The notes under the pieces: model-generated
Told to the model about the DNA's origin: nothing
What the model saw: only the letters and a program-made list of their open reading frames with translations
The model's database searches: none
Origin: Roseobacter sp.
GTDB lineage: Bacteria > Pseudomonadota > Alphaproteobacteria > Rhodobacterales > Rhodobacteraceae
DNA length: 64,000 nt
NCBI GenBank assembly: GCA_015665415.1
Contig: JADFAE010000017.1
Location: 108,080-172,079 of the forward strand
Direction of reading: 5' to 3'
Shown here: positions 10,136 to 19,964 of the stretch, one piece after another
Position numbering within the stretch: the stretch's first letter is position 1
Layout: each line of letters opens with the position of its first letter
Made by a program: the position numbers and the translations under genes

Positions 10136-10672
10136 TTACTCTGGGGAGCGTCCTCCGGGCAGGAAACGCGCCACCTTTGCGCCCAGCTTGAGCACCGCCA
10201 GATGCACCGAACGGGGCAGGCGCGAAAAATCCATGTACCAGTCGTCAAACAGGCGCATCACCCGCAGGGTCTCATCCATGCGTTGTTTCACCACCTTGGG
10301 GGTCTGATCCTGCTCGGCTTCCTTCATCACCTCATCCAGGGCGCGCAGGGTGGGGGCAAACTCGCGCTCGCGCCGGGCCTTGATTACCGCATCAACCAGA
10401 TCGAACATGTCGCGGATCGAGGTGAAGTGATCGCGCCGGTCGCCCAGCTGACGCGAGGATTTGACCAGCCCCTGCGCCTGCAGTTCCTTCAAGCCGGTGG
10501 AGACGTTGGATCGCGCCAGGTTCAGAGCCTCACAGATCTCATCTGCGGTCATGGCCTCGGGGGAGATATGCAACAGCGCGTGGATCTGCGCCACAGAGCG
10601 ATTGACCCCCCATTTTGAGCCCATCTCGCCCCAGTGGAGGATGAAGTTCTGCATGGCTGGGGTCAGTTTCAT
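10136..10672 (-). CDS. GbsR/MarR-family transcriptional regulator
   Basis: wHTH protein (GSKWGVNRSVAQIHALLHISPEAMTADEICEALNLARSNVSTGLKELQAQGLV). Confidence 0.87.
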   Translation of the reverse strand: MKLTPAMQNFILHWGEMGSKWGVNRSVAQIHALLHISPEAMTADEICEALNLARSNVSTGLKELQAQGLVKSSRQLGDRRDHFTSIRDMFDLVDAVIKARREREFAPTLRALDEVMKEAEQDQTPKVVKQRMDETLRVMRLFDDWYMDFSRLPRSVHLAVLKLGAKVARFLPGGRSPE

Positions 10673-10801
10673 CTGAATATCCTGAAATTTCTGTAATTAG
10701 AGAAAATAAGAAAAACTGAGTCGCGTCAAGTGCTTTTCCCCTTGTGTCGCGCGCCGATCAGGCGTGACAAAGGTGGCATTGGTAAATCAGGGAGTTTGAA
10801 A

Positions 10802-11059
10802 ATGCGTGATCTGTTCATTGGCCTTTTTGAGAAACTCGTCGGGGTCTTTGTGATCCTTATATGTATTGGTGTCCTGGTTGGCACCGTGGTGGCCTTTCTG
10901 GCACCTGCGCCCAACGGGGGGCCTCTGGCGGCAGTGGCGATCCTGATTGGGGGCTCGGTCTACGCAATTTTGATAGGCGGGATGATGTATCTGTTTCTTG
11001 GCGTTTATCACAACACCAAACGTACCGCCGAGGCGATCGAGGAACTGGCCAAGCGCTGA
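10802..11059 (+). CDS. Small membrane protein
   Basis: 85-aa ORF with two hydrophobic segments (MRDLFIGLFEKLVGVFVILICIGVLVG...). Confidence 0.65.
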   Translation: MRDLFIGLFEKLVGVFVILICIGVLVGTVVAFLAPAPNGGPLAAVAILIGGSVYAILIGGMMYLFLGVYHNTKRTAEAIEELAKR

Positions 11060-11121
11060 TCCACTGTCGATTGGAGTGGCGATAGGACCGGCCACTAGAC
11101 CGGCGATTAAATGGCCATGAA

Positions 11122-11152
11122 AAACCGGCGAGGCCCGAGGGCTCCGCCGGTT
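11122..11152 (-). terminator. Rho-independent terminator between convergent genes
   Basis: Minus-strand AACCGGCGGAGCCCTCGGGCCTCGCCGGTTTTT. Confidence 0.7.
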
Positions 11153-11192
11153 CAAGGGTTCAATGCCTGTCAGGACAGCGCCTGAGGCAGGA

Positions 11193-11666
11193 TTACTGCT
11201 GCAGAGCCGCTGGCTCTACATCCGCGATGTCTTCCCAATTGGTGTTGGCATTCTGGACAAAGCCGGGGATGTCGCCTTCCCAACGGGTCTGAATGTCTTG
11301 CGACAGGTTCAGGTAAAGCGTGTTGTCGACAATTTTCCAGTGGTTTGGGTCGCCGTCGAATTTAAAGCCCATGGCGGTGCCAAAGGCGCAGTAGCCGCCG
11401 TAGGCGGGCAGATATGCTTCGGGGTTGGCCTCAAACTGCGCTTTGTGCTCTTCCGAGGCAAAGCGGTAGGTCGCGTCATTGAAAATGGATGTGATTTTAT
11501 AGCTGCCTTTGGCAGGGGCACCGTCGGTGAAATATGCGACGGGGTCATAGCCCTGCATGGCCAGGCCGGTGGAGGATGCGTTGATCTCAACGCCCGCCGC
11601 CAGGGCCGAGGTTGCCAGGGCAACCGAAAGTACCGCGCCGCTCAGCAGAGTTTTGAATGCATTCAT
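11193..11666 (-). CDS. Exported YHS domain-containing protein
   Basis: Signal peptide MNAFKTLLSGAVLSVALATSALA; YHS-like GYDPVAYFTDGAPAKGSYKITSIFNDATYRFASEEHKAQFEANPEAYLPAYGGYCAFG. Confidence 0.85.
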   Translation of the reverse strand: MNAFKTLLSGAVLSVALATSALAAGVEINASSTGLAMQGYDPVAYFTDGAPAKGSYKITSIFNDATYRFASEEHKAQFEANPEAYLPAYGGYCAFGTAMGFKFDGDPNHWKIVDNTLYLNLSQDIQTRWEGDIPGFVQNANTNWEDIADVEPAALQQ

Positions 11667-11792
11667 GAGTCTGTTCCTTTTCAGTGGCCAACCGGGAGCG
11701 ACGAACAAGGCTCTGACGGTTGGTGCTTCGACATTCATGTGCGACCCCTCTGGCCGTCACAATTGGGATGTGGCGGCCCGGCTGATCACGTT

Positions 11793-11813
11793 CAATCAAA
11801 CTGTTTTTGATTG
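11793..11813. promoter_or_regulatory. Candidate operator, inverted repeat CAATCAAA-N5-TTTGATTG
   Basis: Perfect 8-bp arms in the divergent intergenic region between the YHS gene and the 11945 gene. Confidence 0.45.
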
Positions 11814-11944
11814 CGCGGCCTCCCAGAGTGACTGTGCTTAGATACACAGAACCGGCCTTCAACTTTTCTTGAGAGCGAGGCAGCAAGTGACAGATCGGCG
11901 GGTTTGCGGCACAGTGGTACTGTCTGGTTAAGGGGTGTTTTGTG

Positions 11945-12295
11945 ATGCGCAATGATCTGTCTCGCCGTGGATTGATTGGGGGGCTGACGAGTTTGGTGAT
12001 GCTCGGGGCTGTCCCGGCCTGGGCCCAAAGTGTCAGCGGCAGCTACCGGGCCGAGGGGCGCAACCCGGATGGCAGCACCTATAGCGGCAGCGTGCAGATC
12101 CGCGACAGCAAGGGCGAGGTGCGGATGGAATGGCAGGTGGGTAGCCAGCACTATTCCGGCACCGGGACCCGCAATGGCGATGTGATCTGGGTGGATTGGG
12201 GCGACAGCCATCCGGTGGTCTATGTGCGCATGCCCAGCGGAGAGCTGCATGGCACCTGGGCCAATGGGCGTGGGCTGGAACGGCTGATCCCCTAG
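11945..12295 (+). CDS. Exported hypothetical protein, possible Tat signal
   Basis: MRNDLSRRGLIGGLTSLVMLGAVPAWAQ leader with SRRGLIGG twin-Arg motif; Gly/Ser-rich small mature domain. Confidence 0.65.
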   Translation: MRNDLSRRGLIGGLTSLVMLGAVPAWAQSVSGSYRAEGRNPDGSTYSGSVQIRDSKGEVRMEWQVGSQHYSGTGTRNGDVIWVDWGDSHPVVYVRMPSGELHGTWANGRGLERLIP

Positions 12296-12373
12296 GGTCA
12301 GGGCCGCTACACCTGTCAAAGCTGGTGAAAATCTGGATCTTTTAGGGGGCGGATCAGAGGTCGGTCTGGAATA

Positions 12374-12979
12374 TTACTTCTGGCCAATCTTTGGCTCGGT
12401 CCCGGTGCGCAGGCGGGCAATATTGGCAGAATGACGCCAGAATACCACGATCGCCAGCAAGGCAGAGAGGGTGGCCATGCTGGAAAAGCCGAGCAATACG
12501 GCCCAGATCGCAGCTGAGAAAGCAGAGACCAGCGCCCCCATGGAGGAGATCCGCGTGATCGCTGCCGCTGCCAACCAGGTCAGGCAGCAGGCGATGCCAA
12601 CTGGCCAGGCCAGCGCCAACATCAAGCCAAGGAATGTGGCGACCCCCTTGCCACCCTGAAACTTCAGCCAGACCGGAAAACAATGGCCGAGAAAGGCCGC
12701 GAGCCCCGCCAGTTGCGCAACGTCCTCGCCAGCCAGAGCACGCGCCAGCAGCACCGCCGCTGCGCCCTTGCCGCCATCCAAAAGCAATGTCAGGGCCGCA
12801 GCGGCTTTGCTTCCGGTGCGCAGCACATTGGTGGTGCCGATATTGCCCGATCCGATCTCGCGCAGATTGCCCAGCCCCATGACGCGGGTCAGCACCAGAC
12901 CAAAGGGGATCGACCCCAGGAGATACCCAATCAGGGCCCAAAGCAGCAGGGCGGGCAGGGTGGCTTCGATCAGGGGCAT
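12374..12979 (-). CDS. plsY: Glycerol-3-phosphate acyltransferase PlsY
   Basis: PlsY motifs (GYLLGSIPFGLVLTR, LREIGSGNIGTTNVLR, GHCFPVWLKFQGGKGVAT). Confidence 0.93.
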   Translation of the reverse strand: MPLIEATLPALLLWALIGYLLGSIPFGLVLTRVMGLGNLREIGSGNIGTTNVLRTGSKAAAALTLLLDGGKGAAAVLLARALAGEDVAQLAGLAAFLGHCFPVWLKFQGGKGVATFLGLMLALAWPVGIACCLTWLAAAAITRISSMGALVSAFSAAIWAVLLGFSSMATLSALLAIVVFWRHSANIARLRTGTEPKIGQK

Positions 12980-12996
12980 CAATCTCTCTCCAAAGC

Positions 12997-14304
12997 TCAG
13001 TTGGTAAATACGGCTGTGCCAGCCACATAGGTTGCCAGCACCCTGCCTTGCATGCGCTGCCCGTCATAGGGGGTATTTTGCGATTTTGAGCGCAGCTTGA
13101 AACGATCCATCACAAAGGGCGCATCGGGATCAAACAGCACCAGGTCCGCAGGCGCATCCGCGGACAGGCGCCCCGAGGCCAGCCCCAGGCGTTTGGCCGG
13201 ATTCAGCGCCAGGGCGCGGAACAGCCCCGGCAGGTCCAGCTGCTGGGCATGCACCAGACGCAGGGCGGCAGGCAGCAGGGTCTCCAGCGCCACCGCACCG
13301 GCTGCAGCCTCCTCAAAGGGCAGCCGTTTGCTTTCCTCATCCTGCGGCGTGTGCATCGAGGAGATGGTGTCGATCAGCCCCGTGCGCACTGCTTCAATCA
13401 CCGCCAACCGGTCTTCCTCCGAGCGCAGCGGCGGCTTGACCTTGAAGAAGGTGCGATAGTCGGCCACGTCCAGCTCATTCAGCGTCAGGTGATGGATTGA
13501 GGTCCCCGCAGTGATATCGAGCCCATTTGCCTTGGCCCGCTCCAGCGCGGGCAGGGCGCGCGCGGTGGTGATCTGGTCGGCGTGATATTTCGCTCCGGTC
13601 ATCTCCAGCAGCGCGATGTCACGGTCCAGCCCCATACGCTCTGCCATGGGGGAAACAGCGGGCAATCCGCGCAGCGCTGCAAACTTGCCTGATGTCGCAG
13701 CTGCCCCGGCGCTCAGCAGGGGTTCCTGCGGATGCGCAATCACCAGCGCGCCGCAGCTGCGGGCATAGGTCAGGGCGCGGGAAAACACCTTGGTGTTGCT
13801 GACCACATGATCGCAGTCGGAAAAGGCCACCGCCCCGGCATCCATCAAAAAGCCGATCTCGGTCATCTCGCGCCCAGCACGTTCTTTGGTCAGCGCGGCC
13901 ATGGGCAGCACGTTCACCGGCGCATCGGCCTGGGCGCGACGGGTGACAAATTCCAGTGTTTCCGGGCTGTCGATGGTGGGGGTGGTGTCGGGACGGGTGA
14001 CAATGGTGGTCACGCCGCCTGCCGCCGCCGCCAGACCGGCGGTCTTGTAGCTTTCCTTGTGGCGTTCACCGGGCTCGCAGACCTTGACGCCGATATCAAC
14101 GATCCCCGGCGCCAGGCATTTGCCGCTGCAATCCACCACCTGGGCGCTGGCCTCATCGATGTTTCGCGCACGAAACAGCTGCCCAGGCTCCATCCCCTCG
14201 GGCAAGACCTCGGCAATCACACCGTCCTGTACCAGCAGAGCCCCCAGGGAGTCCGTTCCGGCTTCGGGGTCGATCAGGCGGGCATTGATGAACAACAGGG
14301 TCAT
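12997..14304 (-). CDS. pyrC: Dihydroorotase
   Basis: Class I DHOase-like amidohydrolase (APGIVDIGVKVCEPGERHKESYKTAG..., SSMHTPQDEESKRLPFEEAAAGAVALETLLP). Confidence 0.88.
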   Translation of the reverse strand: MTLLFINARLIDPEAGTDSLGALLVQDGVIAEVLPEGMEPGQLFRARNIDEASAQVVDCSGKCLAPGIVDIGVKVCEPGERHKESYKTAGLAAAAGGVTTIVTRPDTTPTIDSPETLEFVTRRAQADAPVNVLPMAALTKERAGREMTEIGFLMDAGAVAFSDCDHVVSNTKVFSRALTYARSCGALVIAHPQEPLLSAGAAATSGKFAALRGLPAVSPMAERMGLDRDIALLEMTGAKYHADQITTARALPALERAKANGLDITAGTSIHHLTLNELDVADYRTFFKVKPPLRSEEDRLAVIEAVRTGLIDTISSMHTPQDEESKRLPFEEAAAGAVALETLLPAALRLVHAQQLDLPGLFRALALNPAKRLGLASGRLSADAPADLVLFDPDAPFVMDRFKLRSKSQNTPYDGQRMQGRVLATYVAGTAVFTN

Positions 14305-14696
14305 GCAGGGGACCTTTCACTTGCAAGCTTCAGTGCGGAGGCAGTGGTTTCCGGGCTGGCCTGGTATTTGATCAGATGCTTGTCGCCACCCTTGGTGATC
14401 ACCTGCACGTAGGGGCCCAGGGTCTTGACCACCGCAATCTGGGCCAACGGCACCCGGTGTTCGGCGGGGCCGGTCAAGGTGCCATCGCTGACGCGCCAAA
14501 CCACCGCCATCTCTTCGCTCATCATGTACCAGCCACGTAAGGATATCGCAGCCAGCCCGCCGATGGCACCGGTCCAGACATGGGGATTGCCCAGGGCCCA
14601 GAGGATCGCCATGCCCGCCACCATGGCAAAGGCGGCCATCCAGGCATGGGCGCGGATATAGGCGCTGCGGTTGGGGGGGAACTCCATCTCAATCAT
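14301..14696 (-). CDS. Hypothetical membrane protein (PH-like)
   Basis: 131-aa ORF, two TM segments then a beta-rich tail; overlaps pyrC by 4 bp. Confidence 0.65.
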   Translation of the reverse strand: MIEMEFPPNRSAYIRAHAWMAAFAMVAGMAILWALGNPHVWTGAIGGLAAISLRGWYMMSEEMAVVWRVSDGTLTGPAEHRVPLAQIAVVKTLGPYVQVITKGGDKHLIKYQASPETTASALKLASERSPA

Positions 14697-14699
14697 GGC

Positions 14700-15236
14700 T
14701 CAGAACACCACCAGATAAAGAACCAGCACAATCACACACATCACCACGGCAAAGAGGCTGGCACCAATGCGCCGGGCCGCATGGCGCGCCTGACGTGGTG
14801 ACAGTTGGGGGGCAGAATAGGGCTTGCTGCTCTCGTTTTGCGCCATCGCGGCTGCCTGCCATTTGATCGCGCTTTCGCCATAGCTGGCAATAGGGGTGAT
14901 CTGGCTGGCCGGGGTCAGCCGTTCCGCCAGTCCGCCAAAGGCGCGTGAGCGCAGCAGCAGCACATGGCCCTGGATCGCATTCAGCCTGTTGCGGTCCGCT
15001 GTCACCTCGTCTTCGGGAATGCCGCAGCCCTGGGTAAGATAGCCCGCCAGCCCCAGATCTTCGAGATCGGAGACCGGAAAGATCTCTACATGATCCAGAT
15101 CGATGTCTTCCACGCCTAGCACCTGGGCCAGGGCCCCGGGTTCGCGCAGAAAGCGCGCCTGTTCCGGGCGCATGTCCAGATCAAAGACCCGGATCACGCC
15201 GCGCTCACCCTTGGGGATCTCGATCACGTCCAGCAT
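14700..15236 (-). CDS. Hypothetical protein with C-terminal TM helix
   Basis: 178-aa ORF between pyrB and pyrC, tail FAVVMCVIVLVLYLVVF. Confidence 0.7.
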   Translation of the reverse strand: MLDVIEIPKGERGVIRVFDLDMRPEQARFLREPGALAQVLGVEDIDLDHVEIFPVSDLEDLGLAGYLTQGCGIPEDEVTADRNRLNAIQGHVLLLRSRAFGGLAERLTPASQITPIASYGESAIKWQAAAMAQNESSKPYSAPQLSPRQARHAARRIGASLFAVVMCVIVLVLYLVVF

Positions 15237-15240
15237 GGGC

Positions 15241-16200
15241 TCAGCTGGCCTCTGCCTGGCGGCTTTTGCGCAGGTTCTGCGCCAAGAGGTCCATCGCGGC
15301 CATGCGCACAGCGACACCCATCTCCACCTGCTCCTGGATGACCGAGCGGTTGATGTCGTCGGCGATGGTGCCGTCGATCTCGACACCGCGGTTCATCGGG
15401 CCGGGATGCATGACGATGGCGTCGGGTTTGGCATGGGACAGCTTGTCGGCATCCAGTCCAAAGCGGTGGAAATACTCCCGCTCGGAGGGGATGAAGCCGC
15501 CATCCATACGTTCTTTTTGCAGCCGCAGCATCATCACCACGTCGACGTCTTTGAGGCCCTCGCGCATGTCGTCATAGATCTCGGCGCCGAATTCGGCAAA
15601 CTGCCCGGGCACCAGCGTCGGCGGACCAATCAGGCGGATGCGGTTCTCCATCTTGCCCAGCAGGATCAGGTTGGAGCGCGCCACCCTGGAGTGGGCGACA
15701 TCGCCGCAGATGGCAATGTTCAGCCGATGAAGGCGTCCTTTGGCCCGGCGGATGGTCAGCGCATCCAGCAGGGCCTGGGTCGGGTGCTCATGCTTGCCGT
15801 CGCCGGCGTTCAGCACTGCGCAGTTGACCTTTTGGCTGAGCAGATCCACCGCGCCGGAATGGGGGTGGCGCACCACCAGCAGATCCGGGTGCATGGCGTT
15901 CAGCGTCATTGCGGTGTCGATCAGGGTCTCGCCCTTTTTGATCGAGGAGGCCTGCATCGCCATATTCATCACATCCGCGCCCAGGCGCTTGCCCGCGATT
16001 TCGAAACTCGCCTGGGTGCGGGTGGAGTTTTCAAAGAACATGTTGATCTGGGTCAGGCCCGCCAGCGCATCCGAGTGTTTCTCGGGGCGGCGGTTCAGTT
16101 CGACATAGCTGTCGGCCAGATCCAGCAGGGCGGTGATTTCATGTGGTTTGAGGGTTTCGATGCCAAGCAGGTGACGATGGTCGAATGTTGCAGCTGACAT
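15241..16200 (-). CDS. pyrB: Aspartate carbamoyltransferase catalytic subunit
   Basis: [43 protein letters not shown]. Confidence 0.95.
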   Translation of the reverse strand: MSAATFDHRHLLGIETLKPHEITALLDLADSYVELNRRPEKHSDALAGLTQINMFFENSTRTQASFEIAGKRLGADVMNMAMQASSIKKGETLIDTAMTLNAMHPDLLVVRHPHSGAVDLLSQKVNCAVLNAGDGKHEHPTQALLDALTIRRAKGRLHRLNIAICGDVAHSRVARSNLILLGKMENRIRLIGPPTLVPGQFAEFGAEIYDDMREGLKDVDVVMMLRLQKERMDGGFIPSEREYFHRFGLDADKLSHAKPDAIVMHPGPMNRGVEIDGTIADDINRSVIQEQVEMGVAVRMAAMDLLAQNLRKSRQAEAS

Positions 16201-16342
16201 GGGGCAGGCTCCGCTCTGTTTGCCGGACCTTATAGGCAGCAAGACCCTGACGGGCAAGGCAAAGCAATCTTCTGGCCGGTGGCGGTGATTTGGCTGCATT
16301 CGGGGTGTTCCGCTCCCGCGCCGCTCGGGGTAGCTTGGGCGC

Positions 16343-17119
16343 ATGGAATCGGCATTGGATTATTGGAGCGCGAAGGCGCTGTTGGACTGGCAGGTGGAGC
16401 TTGGCGCCACCGAGGCGCTCTGTGAGGTGCCGGTCAACCGCTATGAGCTGGAGCAGCCCGCGCCCAAAGCCAAGGAGAGGCCGCGCCCCGGCATGGCATC
16501 GCCGCCGCCGCCCAAGCCAAAACCGGTTGATCCGGTGCAGGTGGCGCGCAAGCTGGCCAAATCCGCCCCGGCGCTGCCCTCGCTGCGTCAGGCGCTGGCG
16601 GAGTTTGAACATTGCGATCTGAAACGGGGGGCGCGCAATCTGGTCTTTGGCGATGGCCAGCCAGGGGCCCGTGTCATGGTGATCGGCGAGGCACCGGGAC
16701 GGGACGAAGATCAGCAGGGACGGCCCTTTGTTGGACGCGCCGGAGAGCTGTTGGACAAGATGCTGGGTGCGATTGATCTGTCGCGCGACAAAAATGTCTA
16801 CCTGACCACGGCACTGCCCTGGCGGTTGCAACAGAACCGGGATCCGCAGCCTGACGAACTGGCGATGCTGGTGCCGTTTCTGCAGCGGCATGTCGAGCTG
16901 GCACAGCCTGAGATCCTGGTGTTGATGGGCAATATCAGCTGTCAGGCGGTGTTGGGCAAACGCGGCATCTCGCGGCTGCGCGGGCAGTGGGGGCAGGCCT
17001 GGGGCAAGCCGGTCTTGCCGATGCTGTCTCCGACAGAGCTGTTGCGCCAGCCGCAGCACAAACGCGCCGCCTGGGGTGATTTGCTGGAGCTGAGGGCGCG
17101 GTTGAATGCAGCAAACTAG
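16343..17119 (+). CDS. Uracil-DNA glycosylase, family 4 type
   Basis: [27 protein letters not shown] motif; C-terminal [18 protein letters not shown]. Confidence 0.9.
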   Translation: MESALDYWSAKALLDWQVELGATEALCEVPVNRYELEQPAPKAKERPRPGMASPPPPKPKPVDPVQVARKLAKSAPALPSLRQALAEFEHCDLKRGARNLVFGDGQPGARVMVIGEAPGRDEDQQGRPFVGRAGELLDKMLGAIDLSRDKNVYLTTALPWRLQQNRDPQPDELAMLVPFLQRHVELAQPEILVLMGNISCQAVLGKRGISRLRGQWGQAWGKPVLPMLSPTELLRQPQHKRAAWGDLLELRARLNAAN

Positions 17120-17125
17120 GAGCCG

Positions 17126-17731
17126 GTGAACATGAAAATCTTGGCCTTTTCCGATCTGCATCTGGCGCGCGCGCGTGCTGCGGCCCTGGTTGAGGCCAGC
17201 GCCGAGGCTGATCTGATCATCGGGGCAGGGGATTTTTGCAATCACCGTCAGGGGCTGGATCTGGCACGCGAGATGCTGGTTGGGCTGCAGGCCCCGATGC
17301 TGGCGGTGCCCGGCAATGCCGAAAGCGCCGAGGAGTTGCGCGCGGCCAAATTGCCCGAAACCACCGTTTTGCATGGCGAAGGCGTCGAGATTTCTGGCCT
17401 GCGCGTCTTTGGTCTGGGCTATGGCGTGCCGGTCACACCCTTTGGCGATTGGTCTTGCGATCTGACCGAAGAGTTTGCCGCCACGCTGCTGGACCGCTGC
17501 ACGCAGGCTGATATTCTGATAACCCATTCACCACCCAAGGGCCTTGGCGATCTCACATCCACCGGTGTGTCGGTTGGCTCCAGTGCTATTGCCGCGGCGA
17601 TCGCGCGGTTGCAGCCCAGGCTGGCTGTCTGTGGCCATATCCACGACAGCTGGGGTGCGCGTGGCCGGATGGGGGTAACCGAAGTGGCCAATCTGGGCCC
17701 CACCGTCAACTGGTTTGAGCTAGGTCATTGA
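17126..17731 (+). CDS. Metallophosphoesterase family protein
   Basis: FSDLHLA, GAGDFCN, GNAES, THSPPKG, CGHIHD motifs; GTG or nearby ATG start. Confidence 0.88.
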   Translation: MNMKILAFSDLHLARARAAALVEASAEADLIIGAGDFCNHRQGLDLAREMLVGLQAPMLAVPGNAESAEELRAAKLPETTVLHGEGVEISGLRVFGLGYGVPVTPFGDWSCDLTEEFAATLLDRCTQADILITHSPPKGLGDLTSTGVSVGSSAIAAAIARLQPRLAVCGHIHDSWGARGRMGVTEVANLGPTVNWFELGH

Positions 17732-17795
17732 TGGGCCTGCTGTTTGCCGGGCACGCTGCAGGCAGCTTTTAGAACTCCAAAGGACAATCAACATC

Positions 17796-18338
17796 ATGTC
17801 GCGCATTGACGAAAGTAAGGAATTCATTCCGGTCCGAATTGCCGTGCTGACCCTGTCGGACAGCCGCACACTGGCGGAGGATAAATCGGGTCAGGTCCTG
17901 GTCGACCGGCTGCAGGCCGCCGGGCATCTTTTGGCGGATCGCAAAATCATGCCTGATGATCGCGCTGATATTGCCGATCAGCTGCGCGCCTGGGTGGCAA
18001 ACCCCGATGTGGATGTGGTGATCACGACAGGTGGCACCGGGTTGACCGGGCGGGATGTCACTGTTGAGGCCCATCGTGATGTCTATGAAAAAGAGATTGA
18101 GGCCTTTGGTACCGTCTTCACCCTCGTGTCGATGAAAAAGATCGGCACCTCGGCGGTACAGTCGCGCGCCACGGGCGGCGTTGCCGGGGGCACCTATCTC
18201 TTTGCGCTGCCCGGCAGCCCGGGGGCTTGCAAGGATGGCTGGGATGAAATTCTGTCGTTCCAGTTGGACTATCGGCACCGACCCTGCAATTTCGTGGAGA
18301 TTATGCCACGATTGACCGAAGACCAACGACGGAAGTAA
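17796..18338 (+). CDS. moaB: Molybdenum cofactor biosynthesis protein B
   Basis: MoaB/Mog fold (VLTLSDSRTLAEDKSGQVL, VVITTGGTGLTGRDVT, FALPGSPGACKDGWDEIL). Confidence 0.92.
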   Translation: MSRIDESKEFIPVRIAVLTLSDSRTLAEDKSGQVLVDRLQAAGHLLADRKIMPDDRADIADQLRAWVANPDVDVVITTGGTGLTGRDVTVEAHRDVYEKEIEAFGTVFTLVSMKKIGTSAVQSRATGGVAGGTYLFALPGSPGACKDGWDEILSFQLDYRHRPCNFVEIMPRLTEDQRRK

Positions 18339-18500
18339 CACGCGCCTGCGTGTAAATCGTCAACGCGAACACTATGTTCAGGGGTATCTGCCAGTTAAGG
18401 CTTGGTTTGGGGCGTCGCTCCGGTGCCACTGCCTTGTCTGGCCAAAGCCACATCATCAAACGGTAGCAGGGCATTTGCCCGCCACCAGAAGGAATGCGAC

Positions 18501-19961
18501 ATGCGCTTTTTGCGGCATAGTTTGACCGGTTTGTTTCTGGCCGCCATGGCAGCGGCCCTGATGCTCTATGCGGCGCAACTGGTGATTGGCGCAGTGCAGA
18601 CCCGTTTGAATGCCGAACCCAGCAAGCCTCCGGTGCGCGAGCGTATTTTTGCGGTCAATCTGGTCACCGCCGAATTGCAGGACATTTCACCGGAACTCAC
18701 TGCCTTTGGCCGGATCGAGAGCCGCCGCACGCTGGAACTGCGCAGTGCCACCGGCGGGCGGGTGACAGAGCTGTCGGTGCAATTCGAGGAAGGCGGCCGG
18801 GTGCAGGCGGGGGAGGTGCTGGTGCAGGTGGATGCCGCTGATGCGCAGGCCGCCAAACAGGAGGCCGAGGCCGATATGCTGGATGCCCGTGCCGAAGAAC
18901 GCGACGCCGGGCGCGATCTGATCCTCGCCAATGATGAATTGGAGGCGACCCAGGATCAGGCCCAGTTGCAGGCGCGGGCCCATCAACGTCAGCTGGATCT
19001 GCTGGCGCGTGGCGTTGGCACCACGGCCGCGGTCGAGGCCGCCGAGCTGACTGCGGTGCAGGCGCGCCAATCGGTGATTTCGCGTCGCCAGGCGGTGAGC
19101 CAGGCCGAAGCGCGTGTCGATCTGGCTGTCACCCGGGTGGCCCGCACTCAGATTGCGCTGGACCGTGCAGGGCGCGATCTGGCCGATACCACTTTGCGCG
19201 CGGATTTTGATGGCACCCTGCAGGCAGTGACCCTGGTTGAGGGGCGTCTGGTCTCTGCCAATGAGAAACTGGCAGAGCTGGTGGACCCGAATGTGCTGGA
19301 GGCGGTGTTTCGGCTCTCGACCCTGCAATATGCCCGCTTGCTGGATGCTGACGGACAGCTGTTGCAGGCCCCCGTGCGGGTGACACTGGATGCCGCCGGG
19401 GCCGGACTGGTTGCGACGGGGCAGCTGTCACGGGCCAGCGGTGCGGTGGGTGATGGTCAGACCGGGCGGCTGCTTTACGCCAGCCTGGATCTGGCACCGG
19501 GGTTCAAACCGGGGGATTTTGTCACCGTGAAGGTAAGCGAGCCGCCGCTGCAGCAGGTGGCGCGGGTGCCTGCCTCGGCGCTGGGATCGGATGGGGCTGT
19601 GCTGGTGCTGGGAGCGCAAGACCGGCTGGAGGCACTGCCGGTGGAACTGCTGCGCCGTCAGGGTGATGACGTGCTGATCCGGGGCGCGGGTCTGGCGGGG
19701 CGTCAGGTTGTCATCGGCCGCACGCCTCTGTTGGGGGCCGGCATCCGGGTGCGGCCTCTGCGTCAGGGCGCGGATCTGGAAGCGGCGCAAACCCCTGAGA
19801 TGATAGAACTCAGCGATGAGCGCCGCGCCGCACTTGTCACTCTGGTCGAGGACAATCCCCGGATGCCCGATGCGGTCAAGGAGCGGCTGCTGGGGCAATT
19901 GGCCGAAGCCGCAGTGCCCGCCAGACTGGTCGACAGGATCGAAGCCCGGAAGGGGGGATAA
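18501..19961 (+). CDS. RND efflux periplasmic adaptor (HlyD/MFP family)
   Basis: Signal anchor, lipoyl-like halves, coiled-coil hairpin; directly followed by an RND permease. Confidence 0.88.
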   Translation: MRFLRHSLTGLFLAAMAAALMLYAAQLVIGAVQTRLNAEPSKPPVRERIFAVNLVTAELQDISPELTAFGRIESRRTLELRSATGGRVTELSVQFEEGGRVQAGEVLVQVDAADAQAAKQEAEADMLDARAEERDAGRDLILANDELEATQDQAQLQARAHQRQLDLLARGVGTTAAVEAAELTAVQARQSVISRRQAVSQAEARVDLAVTRVARTQIALDRAGRDLADTTLRADFDGTLQAVTLVEGRLVSANEKLAELVDPNVLEAVFRLSTLQYARLLDADGQLLQAPVRVTLDAAGAGLVATGQLSRASGAVGDGQTGRLLYASLDLAPGFKPGDFVTVKVSEPPLQQVARVPASALGSDGAVLVLGAQDRLEALPVELLRRQGDDVLIRGAGLAGRQVVIGRTPLLGAGIRVRPLRQGADLEAAQTPEMIELSDERRAALVTLVEDNPRMPDAVKERLLGQLAEAAVPARLVDRIEARKGG

Positions 19962-19964
19962 GCC

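Noticed and set aside
15103-16197. 364-aa plus-strand ORF opposite pyrB
   Set aside because: Antisense shadow of pyrB; composition typical of an artefact
16139-17527. 462-aa minus-strand ORF over UDG and metallophosphoesterase
   Set aside because: Low-complexity Gln/Arg/His-rich shadow translation of two real plus-strand genes
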